Positions 8,262 through 17,764 of a stretch of 64,000 bases of DNA are shown one piece after another. This DNA is from Alteromonas indica. GTDB taxonomy: Bacteria; Pseudomonadota; Gammaproteobacteria; Enterobacterales; Alteromonadaceae. The first letter of the stretch is position 1. Each line of letters opens with the position of its first letter. The stretch covers positions 1-64,000 of the forward strand of contig PYVY01000019.1 in assembly GCA_003056425.1 (NCBI GenBank), written 5' to 3'. The notes below the pieces were generated by a model. It was given only the letters and a program-made list of their open reading frames with translations. It ran no database searches and was not told the origin of the DNA. The translations under genes were made by a program, and so were the position numbers.

Positions 8262-9608
8262 CTACATAGTAACAAATTCTTCGGCGCTGGTGGGATGGAT
8301 AGCCACACAGGAGTCAAAATCTGCTTTAGTGGCGCCCATTTTCATCGCCACTGCAAAGCCCTGGAGGATTTCATCCATGCCATGGCCAATACCATGCAGG
8401 CCAACAACTTTTTGATCTTCGCCCATACACACCAGCTTCATTCGGGTCGGCTGACGATGCCGGGTTACCGCGGTATACATAGCTGAAAACGAGGAGGAAT
8501 ACACGGTAATAAGGTCATCCCCATATTGCTGTTTGGCGGCTTCTTCGGACAAGCCCACTGTGCCAATGGGCGGGTGGGAAAAAACCACCGTAGGCACCAG
8601 GTTGTAGTCTAAAAAGGCATTATCCTGGCCGTTAAACAGCCGTTCGCTCAATAACCGACCGGCCTTGATGGCCACCGGGGTTAATTCAACGTGGCCAGTG
8701 ATATCACCAATTGCATAGACCCCATCTGCCTGCGTATTCTGGTATTTATCAACCGTGATATAACCGCGCTGATCGGTTTGCACTGCGGTGTTTTCTATAC
8801 CGATGTTATCTGTATTTGGTACCCGGCCGATAGCCCAGATAAGGCAATCGGTGTGCACAATTTCGCCACTGGTAAGATGAACACATAACTCGCCATCGGC
8901 GGTTTTTTCCACTTTTTCGACACCCGACTGTTTGTGCAGCTTCGGCCCTTCCTGTTCAATGACCTCAACCAGGGTTTCGTGAATGATAGGGTCGAAGTGG
9001 CGCAATGGCGCATCATGGCGAATCACTAAATCTGTTTTGGTACCAAGGCTGTGCAATACGCCGGCTAACTCTACTGCAATGTAGCCTGCGCCTACCACAA
9101 TAGCCCGTTCAGGTTGCTGGTCTAAATCAAAAAAACCATCCGAATCAATACCGTACTCAGCCCCCGGGATATCAGGCAAACGAGGGCGGCCACCAGTGGC
9201 AATAGTAATATGTGGCGCACTATATTGCTCGCCGTCAACCTCGATAGTGTGGTCATCCACAAAGGTTGCATAACCTTTAATCAAGGTGATGTCATTTGTT
9301 GCCAATACTTTGCCGTAAGAGGCATGAATCCGCTCAATGTAGGCGCGACGATTCGCCACCATTACCGGCCAGTTAAATTTGTTTAACGTAACGTCAAACC
9401 CATAATCTTCGGAATAACGATTAATGGCTTCGGCTACATTGGCGCCAAACCACATCGCTTTTTTGGGTACGCAACCCACATTAACGCAGGTACCACCAAT
9501 CAGGTTGCTTTCGACAATAGCGACGCGTTTACCGTGCTTGGCGGCGCGGTTAGCTGACGCAATACCGCCACTCCCGCCGCCAATACAAATGTAGTCAAAT
9601 TGTTTCAT
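8262..9608 (-). CDS. gor: Glutathione-disulfide reductase
   Basis: Reduces oxidised glutathione with NADPH in the cytoplasm using FAD. The FAD-binding GGGSGG is at residues 10-15, the redox disulfide at C41 and C46 (GGTCVNVGCVPKK), a second dinucleotide fold around AIVVGAGYIAVEL, and the catalytic dimer-interface His438 and Glu443 in AIHPTSAEEF. At 448 residues it is full length. The protein ends FVTM, about one residue short of the familiar FVTMR ending, exactly at the side where the integrative element abuts. It is transcribed away from the histidine kinase gene at 9737. Confidence 0.93.
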   Translation of the reverse strand: MKQFDYICIGGGSGGIASANRAAKHGKRVAIVESNLIGGTCVNVGCVPKKAMWFGANVAEAINRYSEDYGFDVTLNKFNWPVMVANRRAYIERIHASYGKVLATNDITLIKGYATFVDDHTIEVDGEQYSAPHITIATGGRPRLPDIPGAEYGIDSDGFFDLDQQPERAIVVGAGYIAVELAGVLHSLGTKTDLVIRHDAPLRHFDPIIHETLVEVIEQEGPKLHKQSGVEKVEKTADGELCVHLTSGEIVHTDCLIWAIGRVPNTDNIGIENTAVQTDQRGYITVDKYQNTQADGVYAIGDITGHVELTPVAIKAGRLLSERLFNGQDNAFLDYNLVPTVVFSHPPIGTVGLSEEAAKQQYGDDLITVYSSSFSAMYTAVTRHRQPTRMKLVCMGEDQKVVGLHGIGHGMDEILQGFAVAMKMGATKADFDSCVAIHPTSAEEFVTM

Positions 9609-9736
9609 AGTTATCCCAGTCTAATCAGAGTCGGCCAGCGGGTAGTCTGACACGGTTATAAAAATCCCTCAAAAAATTGGTGCAATTGAGGTTTACGGAG
9701 TACCTTTTCTAATAGGTCTTTAGAAAAACAGTGGTT

Positions 9737-11056
9737 ATGTCCGATTCATGCTTTGATCATAAGGTCGAATCTATAATTAGCAACGCAATGATGCAGGTGA
9801 TTTGCGATTCACCTGATATTGATTTTCTGTTGGATAGTGTGGTTCGGTTGCTGGTAGACAATAATCTCGCCGCGTGGGGGGCGTCGATTGCACATTGGTA
9901 CAATGCGTTGTCGGTGTCATCTCAACCGCCAGTGTATGTGGCTGGGCAAGGCTGGCAACAGCAATACCAACGCTGTCACGAGCAATGTAACACGCTTGAA
10001 GCACAGGGCGGCCCACACAGTGAACAAAATGTGCGGTTTTTAGAGAAGCCTCGCTTGCTGGTTATCAAATTGCAGGTAAAAGCCTATCCCGAACATTGGC
10101 TGCTATTTGAGTTAAGCGCCAATAACACACCTGGCTTAGCTTGTATGTCTCGCTGGACTAAATGGTTGCAGTACGCTATCGATCAGCAACAAAAGGATAG
10201 GTTGCTCGAACAGTCGCAAGCACGAATAGAAGAAATGTCGCGGGGTATGGCAGAAACGATGGCGCAACTGGTGCAGGCAGAAAAAATGTCAGAGTTGGGA
10301 AAGCTGACAGCGGGTATTGCTCATGAAATTAATAATCCCATCGGCTATATCCGGTCTAACTTAGAGTCGATGACCGTTTACACCGCCTCGTTTCGCGACA
10401 TTTTTGCTCAGCTTAGCCAGCTCGAGCAAGAAGTCGGCGAATTACGGGTGCCACTGCAGGCCCTGCAAAAACAATACGATATTCAGTTTTTACTAGAAGA
10501 TTGCGAAGATATTGTGCAAACCAATATCAAAGGTATTGACCGTATAAGCGGGATTGTGAGCGATCTGTACGCGTTTTCGCGTCGTGCAGACGGCACTTTT
10601 AAAGCGATGGATATACACCCGGTATTACAACGCTGTATCAATCTTACCCGAAGCCGGTTTGCTGATCACCATACAGTGGAACTTGATGTCAGCGCCGTTG
10701 ATACACGGCTGCGCGGTGATGCATCGCAACTTGAGCAGGTGCTAATGAACCTGATGTTAAATGCCGCCCACGCTATGCCCGGCGTCGGTACATTGACCAT
10801 TGCGGTAAAGGGCGACGCACTGTGGCTGGAGATATCGCTGACCGACACCGGTACGGGAATGCCAAAGGCCACCCTCAACCGTATATTTACGCCCTTTTTT
10901 ACCACCAAACCCACCGGGCAGGGAACCGGGCTGGGCTTGTCGATATCGCAAGGTATTATTCGCGCGCATGGCGGCACCATAGTCGCCACCAGCGACGTCG
11001 GCAAAGGCACTACTTTTACCCTTCGTTTGCCCCGCCAGCAAGATGGTTCACAATGA
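9737..11056 (+). CDS. Soluble sensor histidine kinase
   Basis: The 439-residue kinase has no membrane segment. The N-terminal 150 residues resemble a divergent GAF-like sensor domain, followed by a coiled coil (QKDRLLEQSQARIEEM) and the HisKA box LTAGIAHEINNP with the phosphoacceptor His196. The HATPase domain has N (LMNLMLNAAHAM), G1 (DTGTGMP) and G2 (GTGLGLSIS) boxes. The ATG at 9737 is preferred over a GTG two codons earlier. Its end overlaps by 9 bases the convergent response regulator gene at 11048, and a second regulator follows, so the three probably form one signalling set. The signal is unknown. Confidence 0.85.
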   Translation: MSDSCFDHKVESIISNAMMQVICDSPDIDFLLDSVVRLLVDNNLAAWGASIAHWYNALSVSSQPPVYVAGQGWQQQYQRCHEQCNTLEAQGGPHSEQNVRFLEKPRLLVIKLQVKAYPEHWLLFELSANNTPGLACMSRWTKWLQYAIDQQQKDRLLEQSQARIEEMSRGMAETMAQLVQAEKMSELGKLTAGIAHEINNPIGYIRSNLESMTVYTASFRDIFAQLSQLEQEVGELRVPLQALQKQYDIQFLLEDCEDIVQTNIKGIDRISGIVSDLYAFSRRADGTFKAMDIHPVLQRCINLTRSRFADHHTVELDVSAVDTRLRGDASQLEQVLMNLMLNAAHAMPGVGTLTIAVKGDALWLEISLTDTGTGMPKATLNRIFTPFFTTKPTGQGTGLGLSISQGIIRAHGGTIVATSDVGKGTTFTLRLPRQQDGSQ

Positions 11057-12370
11057 GGTTTCAGCTTCTTCGGGCTGCTCAGGTAGCGGTTCTGGTTTAA
11101 TTAAAATAGCGAATGCACTGCCACGCTCCTCTTCAAACCGCACCAGTTTTTCAATCGTAGAGCTGGTAAATACGTGGCCCTCGGGCAATATGAGTAGGTG
11201 ACTGTCATTGTACAAATTAGCGCCTAACACCATACCTTCTTTAAGCTGGCGGGCCTCATAAGAATTTTCAATGTATTTGGGTTTACCAATTTGCTCGGAC
11301 TCCAGCAATAATGTCAAAATTTCCCCATCGTATCGGGTATTCAGATGCTTCTTCATTTCCAGCTTGGCTTCCCGCGGGGCAATCTCGGAGCCTGTGACCC
11401 GGCCCGATACCAAGCGCCAGTAGTCTCTGGCGATAGCCAGAATACGCGCGCCAACCGGTATTTCTTTGGCTACCTTTTTGTTCAATCCAGACCCATTGAA
11501 ATGCTCAAACTGCATTTCGATGATATCTGAGACGGGCTGCAAATGATGCGCCGGGGCGAGAATCAGGGCGGCTTGCCGCGTTTGCGATAAATAGGCTTTT
11601 TGCTGTTGGTAATTTAACGAGGCAAATGCTGGTTTAAATTCCTCCGGGTCTAAGCCCAGACAGCCCAGCTCACAGATAAGGCCGGCATATTTGGTGGTTT
11701 TGACAGTGTCTTTATCACAGTCAAATTCTGTTGCAAGCAACGCTGCCAGTTCACTGACTTCAATGGCAAACTTACCGTTAATAGCCGGGTTGATACTAAT
11801 GACATTAAATAGGACCTGCTCCAGCGCGTGATGATTTTTTTCTATCTTACTTAGCACCGCTTTAATTTGCCGGGTACGCTTTTGAATGGTCTGCTCCTGC
11901 AGCAGGTTGATATCTTTCAGCTTTTTATTCTGTGCACGGGTAAGCAATTGTAAACGCGCATTTTCATCTTTTAATTTTACCCGTTCCAAGCCTTCTTCAA
12001 TGGTGTTTATCAGCTCCTGATTATCCCAGGGTTTTTGCAGGTATCGATGAATTTTACCCTGGTTTACCGCTTTGATAGTTGAATCAATATCGGCAAAACC
12101 GGTAAGGACAACCCGAAAGGTATCGGCATAGTGTTGTGCTACTTGCTCGAGTAACTCAGCGCCTGACATGTGAGGCATTTTCATATCTGAAATGACCACA
12201 TGGATGGTTTGCGAACCTAACGCCTCTAATGCCTGTATACCGCTTTCAGCAAACACCATATTGATGTCCATTTTAAACAGCGCACGTTTAATCGCCCGTA
12301 AAATATTGGGCTCATCATCAACAAACAGCACGGTATACTTCTTTTTAACCGGCGGTGCTACTGAGCTCAT
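11048..12370 (-). CDS. Response regulator with degenerate HD-GYP/HD-like output domain
   Basis: A 440-residue protein: REC domain at 10-130 with acidic pocket VDDE, phosphoacceptor Asp62 (VVISDMKMP) and Lys in LQKPW; a coiled coil at about 130-190; then an HD-GYP-like helical domain (about 190-340) that keeps HFNGSGL, corresponding to the GYP region, and HH, but shows no HD pair where HDIG is expected (ICELGCLGL). It is therefore probably not an active c-di-GMP phosphodiesterase. The ATG at 12370 has TAGGAGAG upstream and is chosen over an upstream extension of 30 residues. It converges on the histidine kinase gene, which may phosphorylate it. Confidence 0.75.
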   Translation of the reverse strand: MSSVAPPVKKKYTVLFVDDEPNILRAIKRALFKMDINMVFAESGIQALEALGSQTIHVVISDMKMPHMSGAELLEQVAQHYADTFRVVLTGFADIDSTIKAVNQGKIHRYLQKPWDNQELINTIEEGLERVKLKDENARLQLLTRAQNKKLKDINLLQEQTIQKRTRQIKAVLSKIEKNHHALEQVLFNVISINPAINGKFAIEVSELAALLATEFDCDKDTVKTTKYAGLICELGCLGLDPEEFKPAFASLNYQQQKAYLSQTRQAALILAPAHHLQPVSDIIEMQFEHFNGSGLNKKVAKEIPVGARILAIARDYWRLVSGRVTGSEIAPREAKLEMKKHLNTRYDGEILTLLLESEQIGKPKYIENSYEARQLKEGMVLGANLYNDSHLLILPEGHVFTSSTIEKLVRFEEERGSAFAILIKPEPLPEQPEEAETSL

Positions 12371-12572
12371 TGACTCTCCTAATTGCTGACAATTCAGTAA
12401 AGTGCATCTGATAAGTGTAGCTCTGTATAAGGAAAAAAACAGGCGGCCAAACTTATCCATTAGGTGCAGATAACGCCTAGCCTACGAGCAGGCAGGCGCA
12501 GTAGTGTAATCCCCGCATCTGTAAAGCTGCGCTGATTAGGGCCGCTTTACCGCTACACTAGCTGGCGATGGA

Positions 12573-13136
12573 TCAGGCTTCGCCCATACACTGTTCCAAT
12601 ATTTCGGTTAAAGCATGATTAGAGAATGGTTTTGCTAACACTGCATCAGCGCCCATTTGCAATGCACGTTCAAGGCTGGTTGCGTCCAGCGCAGAGATTA
12701 CAATAATTTTTAACTGCTTATAGCGGGCCTGTTCGCGGGTAAACTGAATAACACTATAGCCGTCCATTCCCGGCATACTTAAGTCAAGTGTCATTAATGT
12801 AGGGTTGTGCTGGCTTAGCATAACCCCGGCCTGAAACCCGCCTGTCGCGATAAGCGGGTCAAAACCGGCACGCCGCGCCACCCGCTGAATTGACTTCGCC
12901 ACGGGAAGTTCATCATCGACAATCAAAATGGAGGGGGACGCCTTATTTTTAAGCGGCTCCGGGATGGGCATATCGTGCTGCTCAAGAAACGCCAGGAAAT
13001 CTTCTTCCAGCACCCGATTATTGCCCCTGCCGGGAAGTTTGAAGCCTTTAAGTTTACCGCTTTCGATCCAGCGGATAACCGTGCGTAAATTAACATCGCA
13101 GTAGGTAGCGATTTCTCCGGAGGTCAAAGTCTTCAT
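12573..13136 (-). CDS. DNA-binding response regulator with N-terminal excisionase-type HTH and C-terminal REC
   Basis: The 187-residue protein starts with a MerR/excisionase-like helix-turn-helix (residues 1-55: LTSGEIATYCDVNLRTVIRWIESGKLKGFKLPG). It ends with a receiver domain (about 68-187: ILIVDDE, phosphoacceptor Asp118 in LDLSMPGMDG, Lys in LAKPF). This order, output first and receiver last, is the reverse of most DNA-binding regulators. It lies 202 bases upstream of the HD-like regulator on the same strand and is probably part of the same signalling set. Targets are unknown. Confidence 0.8.
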   Translation of the reverse strand: MKTLTSGEIATYCDVNLRTVIRWIESGKLKGFKLPGRGNNRVLEEDFLAFLEQHDMPIPEPLKNKASPSILIVDDELPVAKSIQRVARRAGFDPLIATGGFQAGVMLSQHNPTLMTLDLSMPGMDGYSVIQFTREQARYKQLKIIVISALDATSLERALQMGADAVLAKPFSNHALTEILEQCMGEA

Positions 13137-13441
13137 AAAATTCAGGCGTCATTAAAATAGGTTACTAACAGGTATAGTTGAGCATTCGCGGTGCGACAAG
13201 TAGGCCTTTAGTATACTTTGTGACAATAACAGCAGGTGAATATAAACAGATAAGCGGGCCGTCCTGCCAAGGGATGATTTGTCGGGCGAAGGCGCGGGAG
13301 CGCAATACCGGGCGATCAAAAAGGCCCACTTAAGGGTATAAGCAATACGTATCTGCGCCAGTAATCCAATACCTCTGACTTGTTTTTGGCCGGGTGCAAC
13401 CCTACATTCATGACATACATCTGAATAAAAGCGAGAGTCAT
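13137..13441. other. Divergent intergenic region
   Basis: About 305 bases separate the HTH-REC gene (leftward) from prlC (rightward). It must hold promoters for both. No sigma-70 pair or operator could be assigned with confidence, and no hairpin with a T run was found. An upstream in-frame extension of prlC into this region has no ribosome-binding site. Confidence 0.4.
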
Positions 13442-15478
13442 ATGACACAACCTGCCATTGAGCTGGTAGACGGCCTGCCCGTCTTTTCCCAAATTACCCC
13501 GGAACAAATTAAACCGGCTATTGAAAAAGCCATAAGCCATTGTAAAGAGACCATTGATGAGGTGGTCGCCTCGGGGGATTACAGCTATGCCAATGTCGTT
13601 ACCCATATTGAAGAAGCTGATGATCGGCTAAGCAAAATGTGGTCGCCGGTATCTCATATGAATTCAGTGGTCAGTAACGATGCGCTACGCGAAGCGCATG
13701 ACAGTTGTTTGCCATTATTATCTGAATACGGTACTTGGGTAGGTCAGCACGAAGGGTTGTACAAAGCCTATACCAGCCTGCGTCAAAGTGATGAGTTCAA
13801 AACGCTGGATGAACAGCGCCAAAAATATATTGAAAATACTATCCGGGACTTTACGCTTTCTGGTGTGGCCTTACCGGCCGATAAAAAAGTGCGTTACGCC
13901 CAAATCAGCGCCCGTTTATCAGAGCTATCGTCTACTTTCAGTAACAATGTGATGGACGCCACCATGGGCTGGACTAAGCATGTGACTGACGAAGCGCAAT
14001 TACAGGGAATGCCTGAATCAGCGCTGGCCGCGGCGGCCCAAGCTGCCCACCAAAAAGATTTGCAGGGCTGGTTGTTTACCCTGGATATCCCGTCCTATTT
14101 GCCGGTAATGCTGTATGCCGATAACCGCGAGTTACGGGAACAAATGTATCGGGCCTATGCTACGCGGGCGTCAGATCAAGGCCCTAATGCGGGCAAGTGG
14201 GACAATACTGAAATTATTCAGGAAATACTGGCGCTGCGGACCGAGTCAGCCAAAATGTTGGGATTCGATAGTTACGCAGAATACTCACTATCTACCAAAA
14301 TGGCGGCCTCGACAGACCAGGTAACGGGTTTTATCCGTGACTTAGCAGAGCGCTCGTTGCCGCAGGCCAAGGCTGATTTAGCCGAAGTGCAGGCGTATGC
14401 GCAGGACCAGCATAATGTATCTACATTACAAGCTTGGGATATTCCGTATTACAGCGAAAAGCTGAAACAAGATAAATATACGATTTCAGACGAAATGCTG
14501 CGGCCTTATTTCCCCGAAGAAAAAGTACTGCATGGCTTGTTTGAAACGGTACATCGTTTATATGGCCTTAAAATTATAGAGCAACCTGGTATTGATACCT
14601 GGCACGACGATGTTCGCTATTTCACTATTACCGATGCGGCGGATGCTCTGCGTGGTAGTTTTTATCTGGATCTGTATGCCCGCGCGAACAAACGTGGTGG
14701 GGCATGGATGGACGAGTGCCGGGTACGGCGTGAATGCAGTAATGGTGAAATCCAACTGCCAGTGGCCTTTCTGACGTGTAATTTCAATGGCCCGGTGGGC
14801 GACAAACCTGCTTTGTTTACCCATGACGAAGTGGTCACACTGTTTCATGAATTCGGTCATGGTCTGCACCATATGCTAACTAAAATGTCGGTAGCGGGGG
14901 TATCTGGGATTAACGGGGTGCCCTGGGATGCAGTTGAACTGCCAAGTCAGTTCTTAGAAAACTGGTGTTGGGAAGAAGAGGCGTTGAGTTACCTGTCGGC
15001 TCATTATGAAACCGAGGCGCCGCTCCCCAATGACTTGCTTGATAAAATGTTAGCCGCCAGAGATTTCCAGTCGGCTATGCAAATGGCCCGGCAGCTGGAA
15101 TTCAGCTTATTCGATTTTACCCTGCATCAGCAGGCGGGTGACGAGGTCGACGTTCAGCAGGTGCTGGATGCGGTGCGTCAGGAAGTCGCCGTTATCGTGC
15201 CTCCTGATTTTAATCGCTTTCAAAACAGCTTTGGGCATATTTTTGCCGGTGGCTATGCAGCTGGATACTACAGCTACAAGTGGGCGGAAGTGTTATCCTC
15301 GGATGCGTTTAGTAAGTTTGAAGAAGATGGCATTTTCAATCGCGAGACGGGACAGGCCTTTTTACATAACATACTGGAGATGGGCGGTAGCCGGGAGCCT
15401 ATGGACTTATTTGTAGCCTTCAGGGGACGCGAACCAAAGGTTGATGCGCTATTGCGTCATAGTGGAATCAAGGCGTAA
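13442..15478 (+). CDS. prlC: Oligopeptidase A (M3 metallopeptidase)
   Basis: A 678-residue zinc peptidase that degrades short peptides, including cleaved signal peptides, in the cytoplasm. The M3 zinc motif HEFGH begins at residue 469 (LFHEFGHGLHHML). The length matches PrlC/OpdA of Escherichia coli (about 680). The start MTQPAIEL is chosen because GAGAG precedes it; an upstream in-frame Met adds 16 unsupported residues. The stop codon shares a base with the next start (TAATG), implying translational coupling with the glycosylase-like gene. Confidence 0.93.
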   Translation: MTQPAIELVDGLPVFSQITPEQIKPAIEKAISHCKETIDEVVASGDYSYANVVTHIEEADDRLSKMWSPVSHMNSVVSNDALREAHDSCLPLLSEYGTWVGQHEGLYKAYTSLRQSDEFKTLDEQRQKYIENTIRDFTLSGVALPADKKVRYAQISARLSELSSTFSNNVMDATMGWTKHVTDEAQLQGMPESALAAAAQAAHQKDLQGWLFTLDIPSYLPVMLYADNRELREQMYRAYATRASDQGPNAGKWDNTEIIQEILALRTESAKMLGFDSYAEYSLSTKMAASTDQVTGFIRDLAERSLPQAKADLAEVQAYAQDQHNVSTLQAWDIPYYSEKLKQDKYTISDEMLRPYFPEEKVLHGLFETVHRLYGLKIIEQPGIDTWHDDVRYFTITDAADALRGSFYLDLYARANKRGGAWMDECRVRRECSNGEIQLPVAFLTCNFNGPVGDKPALFTHDEVVTLFHEFGHGLHHMLTKMSVAGVSGINGVPWDAVELPSQFLENWCWEEEALSYLSAHYETEAPLPNDLLDKMLAARDFQSAMQMARQLEFSLFDFTLHQQAGDEVDVQQVLDAVRQEVAVIVPPDFNRFQNSFGHIFAGGYAAGYYSYKWAEVLSSDAFSKFEEDGIFNRETGQAFLHNILEMGGSREPMDLFVAFRGREPKVDALLRHSGIKA

Positions 15479-16164
15479 TGGCAGCAGAACCCTTCAATAC
15501 CCTATATCGTCGGGCCTGCGAGCGTAAGGGCGGACAAGCAGGGCTTGAAAGGCTTTTAAGTCAGCCCCTTACCTCTGCGCAGGTAGCCGCAATACCCAAC
15601 GACAGGGTATTGGCCGCAATGACCAAACAAGTCTTCAAATCAGGCTTTGTATGGCGGGTAATAGAGCAAAAGTGGCCGGCATTTGAAGAGGTCTTTTTCC
15701 AGTTTGATGTGGATAAAGTTCTGTTGATGCCGGATGAAATGCTAGAGCAAAAAGCCACCGACAAGCGGATTGTGCGAAACTATAAGAAAGTAATGACGGT
15801 GCGTGAAAACGCTATGCTGATTGCTGATCTTAGCCGCGAGCATGGTAGTTTCGGTCAGTTTGTCAGTGGTATTGCGCCACAGGATATTACTGGCTTATGG
15901 CAGCTGCTGAAGCGACGCGGGGCCCGGCTCGGCGGCAATACGGGGCCGTATATGCTGCGCGCATTGGGCATTGATACTTTCTTGCTGTCACAAGATACGT
16001 TGACATATTTGCATCAGCATGAAGTTTATGACGGCGGGGCTACCAGCCAGCGAAGTTTAGCCGCTATCAACAAACAGTTTATGGATTGGCAGCAGCAAAG
16101 CGGACGTCCATTGTGTCAGCTGAGCCAGATTGTGGCGTACAGCTGGGGCAGCAATCGCACTTAA
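15478..16164 (+). CDS. DNA-3-methyladenine glycosylase I family protein (Tag-like)
   Basis: A 228-residue protein of the Tag-related helix-hairpin-helix glycosylase superfamily (COG2818-like). Supporting segments are FKSGFVWRVIEQKWPAFEEVF near residues 53-73, NYKKVMTVRENA, and the C-terminal helical part with LGGNTGPYMLRALGIDTF. Canonical Tag would excise 3-methyladenine from DNA. This subgroup is divergent and lacks an obvious Cys/His zinc snap, so the substrate is uncertain. It is translationally coupled to prlC through TAATG. Confidence 0.65.
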   Translation: MAAEPFNTLYRRACERKGGQAGLERLLSQPLTSAQVAAIPNDRVLAAMTKQVFKSGFVWRVIEQKWPAFEEVFFQFDVDKVLLMPDEMLEQKATDKRIVRNYKKVMTVRENAMLIADLSREHGSFGQFVSGIAPQDITGLWQLLKRRGARLGGNTGPYMLRALGIDTFLLSQDTLTYLHQHEVYDGGATSQRSLAAINKQFMDWQQQSGRPLCQLSQIVAYSWGSNRT

Positions 16165-16325
16165 CCCTGAACCAGCCGGTCAGCCTCGCCAGGGCTGGCC
16201 ATCCCGCTATAATTTCCCTGTTCAGGCCGCTCTTGATTAGCATGAATTTAACCCTAAATGACTGTTGCTGACGGGCTTTATTAGTTACACTTCCGAGCAT
16301 AACTGAATATGCCAACAGGACAGGT

Positions 16326-17120
16326 ATGAGCGACGCAAACACACCATCTGGTACCTCCGATACCCAGGCCACGCCCACTACGCAGCAAACCCACTTTGGC
16401 TTTAAGCAGGTCGATAAGGCGCAAAAGGCGTCTTTAGTGGCTAACGTGTTTGATTCTGTAGCGGCTAAATACGATGTCATGAATGATTTGATGTCATTGG
16501 GAATCCACCGTCTTTGGAAACGTTACGCGCTTGACTGTTCTGGCGTAAGAGCCGGGCATAAAGTATTGGATATTGCGGGTGGCACGGGCGATCTGACCGC
16601 CAAATTTTCGCGCATGGTCGGTCCCGGTGGTTCAGTCACCCTGGCCGATATTAATCTTTCCATGCTTAAAGTAGGTCGCGATAAACTGCGTGACAAAGGA
16701 TTGGTTGGCAATATTGATTATGTCCAGGCCGATGCCGAAAGTTTGCCTTTTTCCGATAACTCGTTCGACGTGGTCACCATGGCATTTGGCTTACGGAATG
16801 TGACAGAAAAGCAAAATGCGCTTAATTCAATCTATCGGGTGCTGAAGCCCGGAGGCCGCTTGCTGGTATTGGAATTTTCCAAACCGGCTTCCCAGCACCT
16901 GTCTAAAATATACGATATTTACTCGTTCCATATTTTGCCCCGGATGGGCCAGATAGTTGCGAATGATGAAGAAAGCTACCGCTACCTGGCAGAGAGCATT
17001 CGTATGCACCCTGACCAGGAAACGCTCAAAGGAATGTTTGAGCAGGCAGGGTTTGAACAATGTGACTACACCAACCTGACAGGCGGGATTGTGGCATTGC
17101 ATCGTGGATACAAATTTTAA
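16326..17120 (+). CDS. ubiE: Ubiquinone/menaquinone biosynthesis C-methyltransferase
   Basis: A 264-residue SAM-dependent C-methyltransferase of the ubiquinone and menaquinone pathways. The UbiE signatures are YDVMNDLMSLGIHRLWKR, SAM motif I VLDIAGGTGDLT, and GLRNVTEKQNAL. The N-terminal 25 residues are a Thr/Pro-rich extension, with the conserved protein beginning near FGFKQV. The stop overlaps the next start (TAATG), placing it first in the ubiE-ubiJ-ubiB operon, the usual gammaproteobacterial order. Confidence 0.95.
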   Translation: MSDANTPSGTSDTQATPTTQQTHFGFKQVDKAQKASLVANVFDSVAAKYDVMNDLMSLGIHRLWKRYALDCSGVRAGHKVLDIAGGTGDLTAKFSRMVGPGGSVTLADINLSMLKVGRDKLRDKGLVGNIDYVQADAESLPFSDNSFDVVTMAFGLRNVTEKQNALNSIYRVLKPGGRLLVLEFSKPASQHLSKIYDIYSFHILPRMGQIVANDEESYRYLAESIRMHPDQETLKGMFEQAGFEQCDYTNLTGGIVALHRGYKF

Positions 17121-17752
17121 TGCCAGGCAGTGCTCTGTTAAGTGCAATAGCTGAAACGGCGATTAATCGTGTACTGGCACTGGATGAAGATAGCCAGGCC
17201 AGACTGCTTCCGCTAAACGGTAAACGGCTGACTTTGTATATTGACCAGTTTCCGCATGCGTTAACCTTGGTGTTTTCGCAGCGGGTAGACGTACTCACGG
17301 AACTCTTAGAACACAGCGAGCTAGTGGCACAGCTGGATGAAAATAGCTGTTGTATACGTACCTCTCTGGAAGTGTTGCCCAAACTGACCCAAACCAGCCA
17401 GCTAACCCAGTTAATACGGCAAGGTGAGCTGCATTTGGATGGCGATTTACATATTGCTCAACACACCGCCGCACTCTTTGGCCAGTTGGATATCGATCCG
17501 CAGGAATGGTTGTCGCATTATACCGGCGACGTAATCGCCCATCAGGCAGGCCAAACCTTAGCTGGCTTCAAAACCCAGATAGCCAATGCGCTGGCGCGTT
17601 CACGTGCTGGTATCAGTAATGCCCTCACCGAAGAAAAACCCATCGGTGTAGGTAAGCTGGCGGTAATGCACTTTAACGATGAAGTCGATGCATTACGCGA
17701 TGACGTACAACGTTTTGAAGCCCGCCTTAATGCCCTAAACAACGAGCAGTGA
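17120..17752 (+). CDS. ubiJ: Ubiquinone biosynthesis accessory factor UbiJ (SCP2 domain)
   Basis: A 210-residue protein with an N-terminal SCP2 sterol-carrier-like domain (LTLYIDQFPHALTLVFSQRVDV, then GELHLDGDLHIAQ) and a C-terminal helix ending in a coiled coil (VDALRDDVQRFEARL). UbiJ binds the hydrophobic intermediates in the soluble Ubi complex. Position between ubiE and ubiB and one-base overlap with ubiE support the call strongly. Confidence 0.9.
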   Translation: MPGSALLSAIAETAINRVLALDEDSQARLLPLNGKRLTLYIDQFPHALTLVFSQRVDVLTELLEHSELVAQLDENSCCIRTSLEVLPKLTQTSQLTQLIRQGELHLDGDLHIAQHTAALFGQLDIDPQEWLSHYTGDVIAHQAGQTLAGFKTQIANALARSRAGISNALTEEKPIGVGKLAVMHFNDEVDALRDDVQRFEARLNALNNEQ

Positions 17753-17764
17753 TCACCTTTGGTT

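Noticed and set aside
10666..11100. Several ORFs of 92-114 residues overlapping the histidine kinase 3' end
   Set aside because: They are shadows in a GC-rich coding region whose true frame has clear HATPase motifs.
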